Shown here piece after piece: positions 53,584 through 61,730 of a DNA stretch of 64,000 nt. The notes under the pieces are model-generated. The model had not been told where the DNA came from. It saw nothing but the letters and a program-made list of their open reading frames with translations, and did not search any database. Made by a program: the position numbers and the translations under genes. The DNA comes from G965213525 sp965213525. GTDB lineage: Bacteria > Actinomycetota > Acidimicrobiia > Acidimicrobiales > Poriferisodalaceae. Within the stretch, counting starts at the first letter, position 1; each line of letters begins with the position of its first letter. The stretch is taken from positions 2,976,001 to 3,040,000 of the forward strand of contig OZ243889.1 in NCBI GenBank assembly GCA_965213525.1, written 5' to 3'.

Positions 53584-55745
53584 GGCCTGGCCTCCGTCTT
53601 CGCGGTCGTCTCGGTGTCCTCTGACGTCCCGGACGCGCCGGTGGCGCCTGACGCTCCTGACGACCCGGCGGCGTCTCGTCGGGCGATGATCGCGCCGTCG
53701 TCGGCGACCGTGGCCGTCCACCCGGGGCGCAGCACGATCGTGGTCTCGCGCTCGGTGACGATGGCGGGGCCCTCCAGCTGCTGGCCGGCGACCAGGGCGG
53801 CGCGCGACCACACGGCCACGTCGAGGGGCTCAGCTGAGCGCTGCAAGCGCACCGGGCGGGACCGTGCCTGCGCCCCGGCGTCGGCCTCGGCGCCAGCACC
53901 CACCACGGCGAACGGGGGCGCCTCGGCGTAGGCCGTCACCCTCCAGGTGACGACCTCGACGTCGACGTCGGGGATCTGCAGGCCATAGACCTGTTCGTAG
54001 TCGGCGCCGAACGCCTCGATCGAGGCGGCGACATCGGTGGGCCAGGCGTCGCCCTCTCCGACCCAGACGGTCAGCTCGTTGCCCTGGCCGGCGTAGCGGG
54101 CATCGAACCCGTAGCGGTAGCGGACGTCATCGGCTGACACCCCGGCGGCGGCGAGCACCCGACGTCCCTCGGCTCTCAGCTCGTCGCACACCCGGTCGCG
54201 CTCGGTGACCACGGCGTCGTCGAGGCGACGCACGAGGGTGCGTGCCACGTCGATGCGCACCGGGGACACCAGGGTGCCAAAGGCCGACAGCACCGAGGCG
54301 TTGACCGGGAACACCACCCGTGGGGCCTCGAGCAGCTCGGCGACGCCGCAGGCGTGCACGGGGCCGGCGCCCCCGAAGGCGATGAGGGTGACGCCGCGCA
54401 GATCGACGCCGCGCTCGACGGCGTGCATGCGGGCTGCAGCCGCCATGTTCTGCTCGACGACCTCACGCACACCGACGGCCACGTCATCGATCGACTCGCC
54501 GAGGGCATCGGCGAGCGGGGCGAACGCCGCCCGGGCAGACGAGGCGTCGAGGGCCATGTCGCCGCCCAGGAAGGCGTCGGCGTCGAGCAGCCCGGCCACG
54601 ACGTCGGCGTCGGTGGTGGCAGGGATGGTCCCGCCTCGCCCGTAGGACACCGGACCGGGCTCGGCCCCCGCAGAATCGGGGCCGACCTTCAACAACCCGA
54701 GGGCGTCGACGCGGGCGAGGCTGCCGCCGCCGGCGCCGATCTCGACGAGATCGACCGACGGCACCTGGCACGGGTAGCCCGAGCCCGGGAGGAACCGGTA
54801 GACCCGGGCGACCTCGAACGTGGTCGTCAGCTCGGGCTCGAAGTCCTCCACCAGGCACGCCTTGGCCGTGGTGCCGCCCATGTCGAAGCAGAGCAGCCGC
54901 CGCTCGTCCAGGCGCCGGGCGTACCACGCCCCGGCCAGGGCCCCGGCCGCCGGGCCCGACTCGACGAGGCGGATCGGCAGCCGCCGGGCCTCCTCGGCCG
55001 CCACCACCCCGCCGTTGGACAGCATCATGAGCACCGACCCGCCGAAGCCGACCTCGCTCAGCCACCGCTCGAGCTCGGTCAGGTAGGGGCCGAGCACGGG
55101 CATGGTGGCGGCGTTGCACGCCGTGGTCACCATCCGGGGGTACTCCCTGATCTGGGGCGCCACCTCGGCGCTGGTGCAGGTCGGCACCCCCAGGCGCTTC
55201 GCCAACCCGTCAGCGACGAACCGCTCGTTGGCGTCCTCGGCGTAGCCGTGCAGCAAGCACACTGCCACCGCCTCGACGTCGGCGGCCGCCATCTCCTTGG
55301 CGATGCGGTCGAGGTCGGTCTCGTCGGGGCGGGTCAGCACCTCGCCGACCGCAGTGGTGCGCTCGTCGATCTCCCAGGTCAGTTCCCGGGGGATCGGCGG
55401 TGGTGGGAACTCGATCTGCAGGTCGTACATGTCATAGCGGTGCTCGTCGCGGATCAACAGGGTGTCTCCGAAGCCGGTCGTGGTGACCAGCCCCGCCCGT
55501 CCCGTCTTGGCCTCGATCAGCGCGTTGGTGACCAGCGTGGTGGCGTGGACGATCGGGGCGGTGACGTCGGCCGGGGTGACCCCGGCGGCGTCGAGCACGG
55601 CGAGCACCCCGGTGCGCACCCCGTCGAGGGGAGCGGCCGGGGTGGTGAGGGTCTTGTCGACGGTCACGGTGCCGGCGTCGGCGTCGAGCAGCACGACGTC
55701 GGTGAACGTGCCCCCGATGTCGACCGCGAGGCGCAGATCAGCCAT
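53580..55745 (-). CDS. hyuA: Hydantoinase A / oxoprolinase subunit
   Basis: 721 aa of the HyuA family (actin-like ATPase fold): VDIGGTFTDVVLLD at the N terminus, HATTLVTNALIEAKTG, FDMGGTTAKACLV, VEIGAGGGSLARVD and FGGAGPVHA are all present. It activates the ring amide with ATP for HyuB. The C-terminal 30 residues are a low-complexity Ser/Gly/Thr tail. ATG 55745 overlaps the cupin gene by 8 bases. Confidence 0.93.
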   Translation of the reverse strand: MADLRLAVDIGGTFTDVVLLDADAGTVTVDKTLTTPAAPLDGVRTGVLAVLDAAGVTPADVTAPIVHATTLVTNALIEAKTGRAGLVTTTGFGDTLLIRDEHRYDMYDLQIEFPPPPIPRELTWEIDERTTAVGEVLTRPDETDLDRIAKEMAAADVEAVAVCLLHGYAEDANERFVADGLAKRLGVPTCTSAEVAPQIREYPRMVTTACNAATMPVLGPYLTELERWLSEVGFGGSVLMMLSNGGVVAAEEARRLPIRLVESGPAAGALAGAWYARRLDERRLLCFDMGGTTAKACLVEDFEPELTTTFEVARVYRFLPGSGYPCQVPSVDLVEIGAGGGSLARVDALGLLKVGPDSAGAEPGPVSYGRGGTIPATTDADVVAGLLDADAFLGGDMALDASSARAAFAPLADALGESIDDVAVGVREVVEQNMAAAARMHAVERGVDLRGVTLIAFGGAGPVHACGVAELLEAPRVVFPVNASVLSAFGTLVSPVRIDVARTLVRRLDDAVVTERDRVCDELRAEGRRVLAAAGVSADDVRYRYGFDARYAGQGNELTVWVGEGDAWPTDVAASIEAFGADYEQVYGLQIPDVDVEVVTWRVTAYAEAPPFAVVGAGAEADAGAQARSRPVRLQRSAEPLDVAVWSRAALVAGQQLEGPAIVTERETTIVLRPGWTATVADDGAIIARRDAAGSSGASGATGASGTSEDTETTAKTEARP

Positions 55746-56226
55746 CGGCGGACGTCCTCGGCGCTGCCGCGACGGCGGTGCCCTCGGTGACCTCGCCCCG
55801 GTCGGCGTCGTAGCCGCTGGCCCGGGGCGGGGCGAACACGTCGACGATCCAGACCTCGCCGCCCCGGTCGGGGTCGCCGCGGAAGATCGACCCGCCGTGC
55901 ACCGTGCCGGTCGGGGCCACGTAGGAGTCGCCGGGCCCGAGGGCGATGCGACGGTCGTCACCGATCTGGAACTCGAGGTGCCCGGCGGCGATGTAGCCGA
56001 ACTGCTCGCTGTCGCGGTGGGAGTGCAACCCGGTCGGGGGCACCGACTCGTGGATGCGCCACAGCCAGACCGACAGGTGCTGCCCGTCGATCACCCGGCG
56101 GCGCATCCCCGGCCGCACCTCGACGAAGGCGGCCTCGTCGGCGAAGTGGACGAAGGGGTTGGCGAGGTCGGGCCGCACCGCCGCGGTCGTCCCGTTGGTC
56201 TCGGGCGCCCCGTTCGGGCCGGTCAT
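55738..56226 (-). CDS. Cupin-domain protein
   Basis: 162 aa single cupin. GLHSHRDSEQFGYIAAG gives the first metal motif (two His and a Glu) and PTGTVHGG the second His. It may be a small dioxygenase, isomerase or regulator-associated sensor; no reaction is evident. Lies between the regulator and hyuA with overlapping ends on both sides. Confidence 0.85.
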   Translation of the reverse strand: MTGPNGAPETNGTTAAVRPDLANPFVHFADEAAFVEVRPGMRRRVIDGQHLSVWLWRIHESVPPTGLHSHRDSEQFGYIAAGHLEFQIGDDRRIALGPGDSYVAPTGTVHGGSIFRGDPDRGGEVWIVDVFAPPRASGYDADRGEVTEGTAVAAAPRTSADG

Positions 56227-56927
56227 CGGAGGTGGTCGATCATCGAGTGCTCCACGTCGTCGAGGTGCTTGGAGATGGCCGCCGCTGCGCCCACGGGGTC
56301 ACCGGCCACCACCGCCTCGGCGATGGCGCGATGGGCCTCACAGGACGCAGCGATGATGCGTGCCACCTCCTCGGCGTTGGGCTCTGCTGACAACAGCGCG
56401 TCGAAGGCGTCCGAGGCGAACAGCGCATCGAGGACCTTGCCGTGCAGCTCGCTCAACAGGGCGTTGTCACAGGCCCGGGCGATCGAGGAGTGGAACAACC
56501 GGTCGAGGGCTCGGAACTCCTGGAGGGGCAGGTCCGAGGTGAAGCCCGACGCGAGGATGCCGAGGCGCTGACGTTCGGTGTCACCGGCTCGGAACGCCGC
56601 CAGCTCGACGATGGGGATCTCGATGAGCCGCCGCACCTCGAACAGCTCGCGCACCCGCTCCTTGCGCAGGTCGCGTCCGCTGAGGTCGACCTCGGGGAGG
56701 TGCTCGACGACCACGGTGCGGTTGCCCCGGCGCTCGAGGAACCCGAGCGAGACGAGCGCCTGGATGGCTTCGCGCACCGACGTGCGCGCCACGGCCAGCT
56801 CCTCGCACAGCGCCCGCTCGCTCGGCAGGGGCACACCCGGGCCGTAGGCGCCGGTCCCGATGGCGGCCAGCAGCTGATCTCGCACGTCGTCGGAGATGGT
56901 GCGGCGGGCGACGGGCCGCAGCGTCAC
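56223..56927 (-). CDS. GntR/FadR-family (FCD) transcription regulator
   Basis: 234 aa. The winged helix (residues about 8-75) has PLPSERALCEELAVARTSVREAIQALVSLGFLERRGNRT, the FadR-type recognition helix. The FCD domain keeps the metal-binding histidines in LFHSSIA, EAHRAI and KHLDDVEHS, typical for sensing a small carboxylate. GTG 56927 overlaps the VOC gene (GTGA). It sits inside the operon it most likely controls; the TGGTC-GACCA palindromes at 50069, 58710 and 60279 fit GntR/FadR operators. Confidence 0.9.
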   Translation of the reverse strand: MTLRPVARRTISDDVRDQLLAAIGTGAYGPGVPLPSERALCEELAVARTSVREAIQALVSLGFLERRGNRTVVVEHLPEVDLSGRDLRKERVRELFEVRRLIEIPIVELAAFRAGDTERQRLGILASGFTSDLPLQEFRALDRLFHSSIARACDNALLSELHGKVLDALFASDAFDALLSAEPNAEEVARIIAASCEAHRAIAEAVVAGDPVGAAAAISKHLDDVEHSMIDHLR

Positions 56928-57412
56928 GAGCTGCTCGCCCGGGCCGACCCGAAGCGTCGGACCTCGCCATCCAGGTCCAGGGGCCTGACGATGGCCTGGT
57001 CGGCCTCGTCGCCCCACTCGTCGGCCGGGACCAACCACATGACCTCGAACTCCAAGCCGTCGGGGTCGCGGGCGTAGAGGCTCTTGTTGGCCCCGTGGTC
57101 CGAGGCGCCGACCAGGGCGCCGGCCTCGTCGAGGCGTCGACGTACGACGTCGAGGTCGCCCAGGGTCGGGACCTCCCAGGCCAGGTGGTAGAGCCCGACC
57201 GTCGACCGGCCGGCGGCAGAGGGGCCGGCACCGGCCCCCACGCTGAAGAACGCGATGTCGTGGTGGTTGGTCGAACCGGGCGCCCGCATGAACGACAGCT
57301 GCCCGCCGGGATCGGCGATCACCTCGGTGAAGCCGAGGACCTCGGCGTAGAAGTCCCGGGTGCGGTGGGCGTCACGCACGTAGAGCACGGCGTGGTTCAT
57401 CCTCGAGATCAC
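56924..57412 (-). CDS. VOC-family protein, extradiol-dioxygenase-like
   Basis: 162 aa. NHAVLYVRD at the N terminus, YHLAWEV mid-chain and LEFEVMW supply the His-His-Glu metal triad seen in catechol-2,3-dioxygenase-like VOC proteins. Ring cleavage after Rieske hydroxylation would fit, but the size equals a single-domain VOC and other reactions are possible. ATG overlaps the Rieske gene stop (ATGA). Confidence 0.85.
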   Translation of the reverse strand: MISRMNHAVLYVRDAHRTRDFYAEVLGFTEVIADPGGQLSFMRAPGSTNHHDIAFFSVGAGAGPSAAGRSTVGLYHLAWEVPTLGDLDVVRRRLDEAGALVGASDHGANKSLYARDPDGLEFEVMWLVPADEWGDEADQAIVRPLDLDGEVRRFGSARASSS

Positions 57413-58614
57413 GATGCTCGGGCTCCTGTGGGTGCGGGGTCGGTGGCGCCGGCGGGGGCAGCTGCATGGGAGGGCGGGGGTGCAGCCGCTAGCCCACCGG
57501 CCACCTCGCCGTCGCCCGCCCCGTTCGCAGCCGGGACGCGACGCCCGGTCTGAGGGTCACCAGAGGACGCAGCACCATCCGGCTCGGCTGGTCCACGGGC
57601 GGTGGGGTCGGCGAGGAAGCGGTTCAGCGCCCGCTTCCACTCGACCGAGGGGCGGTCGGCGGGGGCGCTCAGCACGCCGGCGTTGTCGAGGGGGAGCGGG
57701 CCCGGCACCCGTTCGAGCATGGCCTTGTCCTCAGCCGCGATGAGGTGGTCGAGCGTGAGCACCTCATCGGCGGGCACCGAGTGGTCGTCGTTGCGGTACA
57801 CCACGAAGGTGAACCAGCTGCGCTCGTCGTCGACCGGGGCGCTCAGCAGGTAGAGGTTGTGCTCGAGACCGGTGTCGTAGCGGATCGTGCTGCGCACGCA
57901 GAACGGCAGGTGGTAACCGGTCGACATCGACCGGTGCACGACCTCGTCGGTCTGCGCCGAGGCGCTGGTGCCCCCGCCTGAGTTGTCGGCCGTCACCTCG
58001 TAGGCGTAGCCGGTGAACCCGTCGGGCAGGGGTCCCATCGACAGCGGGGGCACCTCGCGGTCGGCAGCCCCCCCGAAGCTGGCGGCGTGCACCCACGGGA
58101 AGTGGGTGAAGTCCATGAAGTTGTCGACCAAGCGGGTCGTCGACGCCGCCCACTCCACGACGGGGGTGTTGAGCCGTCGGAAGTCCGGATCGTCCTCGTA
58201 GGGGGCGATGGGCGGCTCGCCGATCGGTTCGCCGAGCGCCACCCACACCAGGCCCGAGGACACCCGGGTGGGGTAGGGGTCGAGGTGGGCCCGGGCGGGC
58301 ACCGGGGCGCCGGGGCCAGAGCTCGGGATCTCGACGCAGCGACCTCCGCCGTCGAAGCGCCACCCGTGGTAAGGGCATTCGACGCAGCCGTCGACGGCCT
58401 GCCCGGCCGACAGCGGGGCGTTGCGATGGGGGCAGCGGTCAGGCAGCGCCGTCGGTGACCCGTCGGCACCCGTGAACAGCACGATGCGCTCACCGCAGAG
58501 GGTGCGAGCCAGGGGCCCGTCGGTGAGGTCGCACGGCCGAGCGAGGGCGTGCCAGCTCCGACGCACGGCCTCGGTGTGGACGAAGCCGTCGCTGGTCGGT
58601 GCCGAGCTCGCCAC
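57409..58614 (-). CDS. Rieske non-heme iron oxygenase, alpha subunit (2)
   Basis: 401 aa. Rieske ligands C61-x-H63 and C80-x2-H83; Fe site N165-x2-D168-x2-H171-x4-H176 with the HFPWVH pattern seen in vanillate/phenoxy-type demethylases and related monooxygenases (PobA/VanA group). A Pro/Ala-rich C-terminal tail of about 60 residues is unusual. GTG 58614 has AGGAGG 6 bases upstream, which rules out the longer frame to 58779. First gene of the long leftward operon, 95 bases from operator O2. Confidence 0.92.
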   Translation of the reverse strand: MASSAPTSDGFVHTEAVRRSWHALARPCDLTDGPLARTLCGERIVLFTGADGSPTALPDRCPHRNAPLSAGQAVDGCVECPYHGWRFDGGGRCVEIPSSGPGAPVPARAHLDPYPTRVSSGLVWVALGEPIGEPPIAPYEDDPDFRRLNTPVVEWAASTTRLVDNFMDFTHFPWVHAASFGGAADREVPPLSMGPLPDGFTGYAYEVTADNSGGGTSASAQTDEVVHRSMSTGYHLPFCVRSTIRYDTGLEHNLYLLSAPVDDERSWFTFVVYRNDDHSVPADEVLTLDHLIAAEDKAMLERVPGPLPLDNAGVLSAPADRPSVEWKRALNRFLADPTARGPAEPDGAASSGDPQTGRRVPAANGAGDGEVAGGLAAAPPPSHAAAPAGATDPAPTGARAS

Positions 58615-58709
58615 GTCGATCCTCCTGGTCGGACCTGGCCACGGCGTCGAGACGCTGCCGCTCGGCGTCGAGCGGCGCAGACGCCGGTCGAAGCACGTCG
58701 AGACACCGA

Positions 58710-58728
58710 TGGTCAGATGGTCTGACCA
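58710..58728. promoter_or_regulatory. Operator site O2 (GntR regulon), divergent
   Basis: TGGTCAGATGGTCTGACCA, a perfect 8-3-8 palindrome between the divergent Rieske and amidohydrolase genes. For the rightward gene it ends 4 bases before a -10-like TAGGAT (58733-58738), so bound protein would block the promoter. Confidence 0.75.
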
Positions 58729-58732
58729 ATCG

Positions 58733-58738
58733 TAGGAT
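58733..58738 (+). promoter_or_regulatory. -10 element of amidohydrolase gene
   Basis: TAGGAT, 4 bases after operator O2 and 31 bases before ATG 58770. The same operator-to-(-10) layout recurs at 60279-60308, which supports it. Confidence 0.5.
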
Positions 58739-58769
58739 CGGTGGGGATGCCCGTCCAGCCCCGACGCCC

Positions 58770-60215
58770 ATGAGCCCACCCGACGCCGGCCCGACCCACG
58801 ACGAGGAGCATCCAGCCCCGGGGGACGGCCCGGTCCTCATCGTGCGGGGCGCCACGGTCATCACCATGGACGCCGACGGGCGGGTGCTCCACGACGCCGC
58901 CGTGGTCTGCCGACGCGGCGCGATCGTCGATGTCACGTCGTGGGGCGCCGCTCGTCGGGCGCATCCTCGTGCCGAGGTCCTCGGCGGGCCAGACGTCGTC
59001 GTCACGCCCGGCCTCATCAACGCCCACCAGCACGTCACCGCCGACCCGCTGTTCCCCTCGACCGTGCCCGACGACCTGGCGTCGTCGTCGGCGATCTTCG
59101 ACTGGGCGGTGCCGTTCCACACCGCGCTGACGCCTGCTGATGACGCGTGCTCGACGCGGCTGGCCGCCGCCGAGAGCCTCCGGCTGGGCACCACCACCCT
59201 CATCGAGGCGGGCACGGTCGCCCATCCCGAGGTCGTCGCCGCAGGACTGCGGGAGGTGGGGGTGCGCGCCCGCTACGGATGCTGGGGGTGGGACGTCGAC
59301 GCCTCAGCAGGACCCCTCGCTGGGCCGGTCGACGAGGTGCTGTCCCGGGCCGAGGCCCTGCTCGACGCGGACGGGTCGACGGCCGAGGCTGGCAGGGGCG
59401 GCGCCGCGTCGGCCCTGGTGCGAGCCGGCGTGCGGCTCGTCGGGCACGATCTGATGAGCGAGGAGCTGCTGGTCGGGGCCTCCGAGCTGGCCCGCGAGCG
59501 AGGTGTGGGCTTGAGCTTCCACCTGTCGCCCACCGCAGCCGACGCCGAGCACTGGCGCCGGGTGTCGGGGCGGGCGCCGCTCGTGCGCTTCGCCGAGCTC
59601 GGGGCGCTCGGCCCCCACGTCCTGGTCGCCCACGCCGTGCACCTCGACGATGACGAGATCGACGCCATCGTCGACTCCCAGACGGCGATCGCTTCGTGTC
59701 CGTGGGCCTACCTGCGCCTCGGCCAGGGCCTGAGCGCGGTCGGTCGACACGACCACCTCATCGCCAGGGGCGCCCGCCTGGCCCTCGGGTGCGACGCCCA
59801 GAACGCCGGCGACGATCTCGACGTGTTGCTGGCGGCGCGGCTCTTCGCCGGGCTGTTCAAGGACGCTCGCGTCGACCCGACGGCCCCTGGAGCGGCTGTC
59901 GCCCTCGGGCTGGCCACCGCCGTCGGGGCCGAGGCGGTCGGGCTGGGGGCGGTGACCGGCGCCCTGGTGCCGGGGCTGCGAGCCGACGTCGTGGTCCGTG
60001 AGACCACCGCAGCCGGTTGGTCACCGCCCGGCGACCCGGTGCTGCAGCTGGTGTGGGCGACGAGCGGGCGCGACGTGACCGACGTCGTGGTCGATGGCCA
60101 GGTCGTGGTGCGGGACGGTCAGGTGGCCACGGTCGATCTCGGCGAGCTGCGGGCCGAGGCGGCAGCGAGGCGGGGCGAGGTCATGGCCCGGGCGGGGTTG
60201 CCGACCGGGACGTGA
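58770..60215 (+). CDS. Amidohydrolase, Atz/cytosine-deaminase type (paralogue)
   Basis: 481 aa. Metal ligands H86-x-H88 in NAHQHVTADP, the histidines of SFHLSPTA and AHAVHLDDDE, and the Asp of GCDAQNAG. Shared segments (FWAVPFHTALTP-like loop, LRLGTTTLIEAGT, LFAGLFKDARVDPT) show it is a paralogue of the enzyme at 40932-42395. Probable role: hydrolytic deamination or ring hydrolysis of the pathway substrate. The ATG at 58770 gives a short acidic N terminus; no strong ribosome site is seen. Confidence 0.9.
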   Translation: MSPPDAGPTHDEEHPAPGDGPVLIVRGATVITMDADGRVLHDAAVVCRRGAIVDVTSWGAARRAHPRAEVLGGPDVVVTPGLINAHQHVTADPLFPSTVPDDLASSSAIFDWAVPFHTALTPADDACSTRLAAAESLRLGTTTLIEAGTVAHPEVVAAGLREVGVRARYGCWGWDVDASAGPLAGPVDEVLSRAEALLDADGSTAEAGRGGAASALVRAGVRLVGHDLMSEELLVGASELARERGVGLSFHLSPTAADAEHWRRVSGRAPLVRFAELGALGPHVLVAHAVHLDDDEIDAIVDSQTAIASCPWAYLRLGQGLSAVGRHDHLIARGARLALGCDAQNAGDDLDVLLAARLFAGLFKDARVDPTAPGAAVALGLATAVGAEAVGLGAVTGALVPGLRADVVVRETTAAGWSPPGDPVLQLVWATSGRDVTDVVVDGQVVVRDGQVATVDLGELRAEAAARRGEVMARAGLPTGT

Positions 60216-60278
60216 ACGGATGGCCCTGGCACGACCGGGTGCCGGTGCTCTCAGCGGCCCGAGGCTGAGGGCCAAGGA

Positions 60279-60297
60279 TGGTCTGACCATCTGACCA
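60279..60297. promoter_or_regulatory. Operator site O3 (GntR regulon)
   Basis: TGGTCTGACCATCTGACCA, 18 of 19 bases equal to the reverse complement of O2. It ends 5 bases before the -10-like TAGGTT at 60303-60308, upstream of the VOC-VOC-SnoaL unit. Confidence 0.75.
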
Positions 60298-60302
60298 ACT
60301 GG

Positions 60303-60308
60303 TAGGTT
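60303..60308 (+). promoter_or_regulatory. -10 element of the VOC operon
   Basis: TAGGTT placed after operator O3 exactly as TAGGAT is after O2; GTG 60338 follows 29 bases later. Confidence 0.5.
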
Positions 60309-60337
60309 CGGCGATCGCTGGATGCGGAGGAGGGCTC

Positions 60338-60835
60338 GTGGCCGAACCGAACACCTTGATCTTCGTCGATCTCCCCTCCCCTGACCCCGAGGCGACGGCT
60401 GAGTTCTACTCCGAGGTCATGGGGTGGCAGATCGAGCCCCGGCCGGCGGGCATCTTCCATCGCATCGTCCCGGGTGGCGAGTTCCCCCTCGACGACGGCA
60501 GCCCGTCGGGCGTCGGCAACCTGCACATGGGCATCTTCGATGTGGCCACGGCCAAGCCCGATCCGCTGACGCCTCCTGCCACCGCCAGCAACGAGCCCAA
60601 GGGCGCCTGGGGCCCCCGGGTCTACATCCTTGTCGAGGACCAGCCACCGATCCTGGCCGCCGCCGAGCGCCTCGGCGCCGAGATCTTGTGGCGTGAGGGG
60701 TTCTGGGGCGAGTTCGGCGGGTTCCACTCATCGTTCCGTGACCCGTGGGGCACCCAGATCATCCTGTGGACCAAGGGCGGTGACGATCCCCAACTGCCCG
60801 AGGGCGTCGTCGACGTCGACGAGCTGAAGGGCTGA
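60338..60835 (+). CDS. VOC-family protein (PhnB/CFP32-like)
   Basis: 165 aa. LIFVDLPSPDPEATAEFYSEVMGWQIE and SSFRDPWGTQIILWTK belong to the VOC subgroup often called glyoxalase-like; metal residues are only partly conserved (no clear N-terminal His). GTG 60338 has GGAGGAGGG upstream. First gene of a three-gene unit with its own operator. Confidence 0.85.
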   Translation: MAEPNTLIFVDLPSPDPEATAEFYSEVMGWQIEPRPAGIFHRIVPGGEFPLDDGSPSGVGNLHMGIFDVATAKPDPLTPPATASNEPKGAWGPRVYILVEDQPPILAAAERLGAEILWREGFWGEFGGFHSSFRDPWGTQIILWTKGGDDPQLPEGVVDVDELKG

Positions 60836-60841
60836 GGGGCG

Positions 60842-61306
60842 ATGACCTCGTTGACCCGTCCCCGGTGGACCCACATCGCCCTGCCGTCGATCGATCTCGA
60901 CCGCACCGTCGAGTGGTACGAGACGTTCTCGCCGCTGGTGCTGGTCGAGCGGTTCGCCGACGACATGGGCCAGAGCGCCTGGATGTCGAACCCCGACCAG
61001 GTCGAGGATCCCTTCGTCTTGGTGCTCGTGATGTTCTACGCCGACCAGGGCACCGCGCAGCCCCAGTTGGCGCCCTTCGCCCACCTCGGCATCGAGCTGC
61101 CCGAGCGAGCCGACGTCGACCGCTTCGCCGATCTGGCCCGAGACGCCGGGTGCCTCGAGATGGAGCCGCGCCAGATGCCGTCTCCGGTCGGCTACGTGTG
61201 CATGGTGAGCGATCCCGACGGCAACCGCATCGAGTACAGCTGGAACCAGCAGGTGTTCGACAAGGTGCGCGAGCTGTGGGGCGACGCCCGTCCGGCCGAG
61301 GTGTGA
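60842..61306 (+). CDS. VOC-family protein
   Basis: 154 aa. THIALPSIDLDRTVEWYETFSPL, AHLGIEL and VSDPDGNRIEYSWNQ give the two-module VOC fold with His-His-Glu-type ligands. Starts 6 bases after the preceding VOC gene and overlaps the following gene by 4 bases; reaction unknown. Confidence 0.85.
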   Translation: MTSLTRPRWTHIALPSIDLDRTVEWYETFSPLVLVERFADDMGQSAWMSNPDQVEDPFVLVLVMFYADQGTAQPQLAPFAHLGIELPERADVDRFADLARDAGCLEMEPRQMPSPVGYVCMVSDPDGNRIEYSWNQQVFDKVRELWGDARPAEV

Positions 61307-61701
61307 CCGTCCGCCCCACGGCCGAGGTCGTGCGGGCGTACCTCGACGCTCTCAACGGCGCCGACGTCGAGGCGGCGTGTGCGCTGGTGGGCGTCGACTT
61401 CCACAACGACCACACCGCGGCGCTCGCCGAGGGCGTGCGGGGGCGTGAGGCCTACCGGGAGCGCCTGCCCGGGTTCCTCGCTGCGTTCGCCGGCCTGCGC
61501 TACGACGCCGAGGCGGTGATCGTCGACGGCGATCGGGCGGCGGTGCCGTACGTGATGACCGCCACGGTCACCGAGGCCGGCGTCGCCCACGACGTGCGGC
61601 TGCGGGGTTGCTTCGTGTTCGCCGTGCGCGCCGGGGAGATCGTCCACCGCCTCGACTACTGGGACTCGAACGACTACCTCCGCCAGGTGGGCCGCGCCTG
61701 A
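61303..61701 (+). CDS. SnoaL-like (NTF2-fold) protein
   Basis: 132 aa of the NTF2/SnoaL-like fold: an N-terminal helix VVRAYLDALNGADVEAACAL, the HNDHTAALAEGVRGREAYRE segment and a beta-sheet ending in IVHRLDYWDSNDYLRQ. Members isomerise, cyclise or hydrolyse small metabolites. GTG overlaps the VOC stop (GTGA). Confidence 0.8.
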   Translation: MTVRPTAEVVRAYLDALNGADVEAACALVGVDFHNDHTAALAEGVRGREAYRERLPGFLAAFAGLRYDAEAVIVDGDRAAVPYVMTATVTEAGVAHDVRLRGCFVFAVRAGEIVHRLDYWDSNDYLRQVGRA

Positions 61702-61730
61702 CTTCGCCGCCCCCGCGCCTCGCATCGAGC

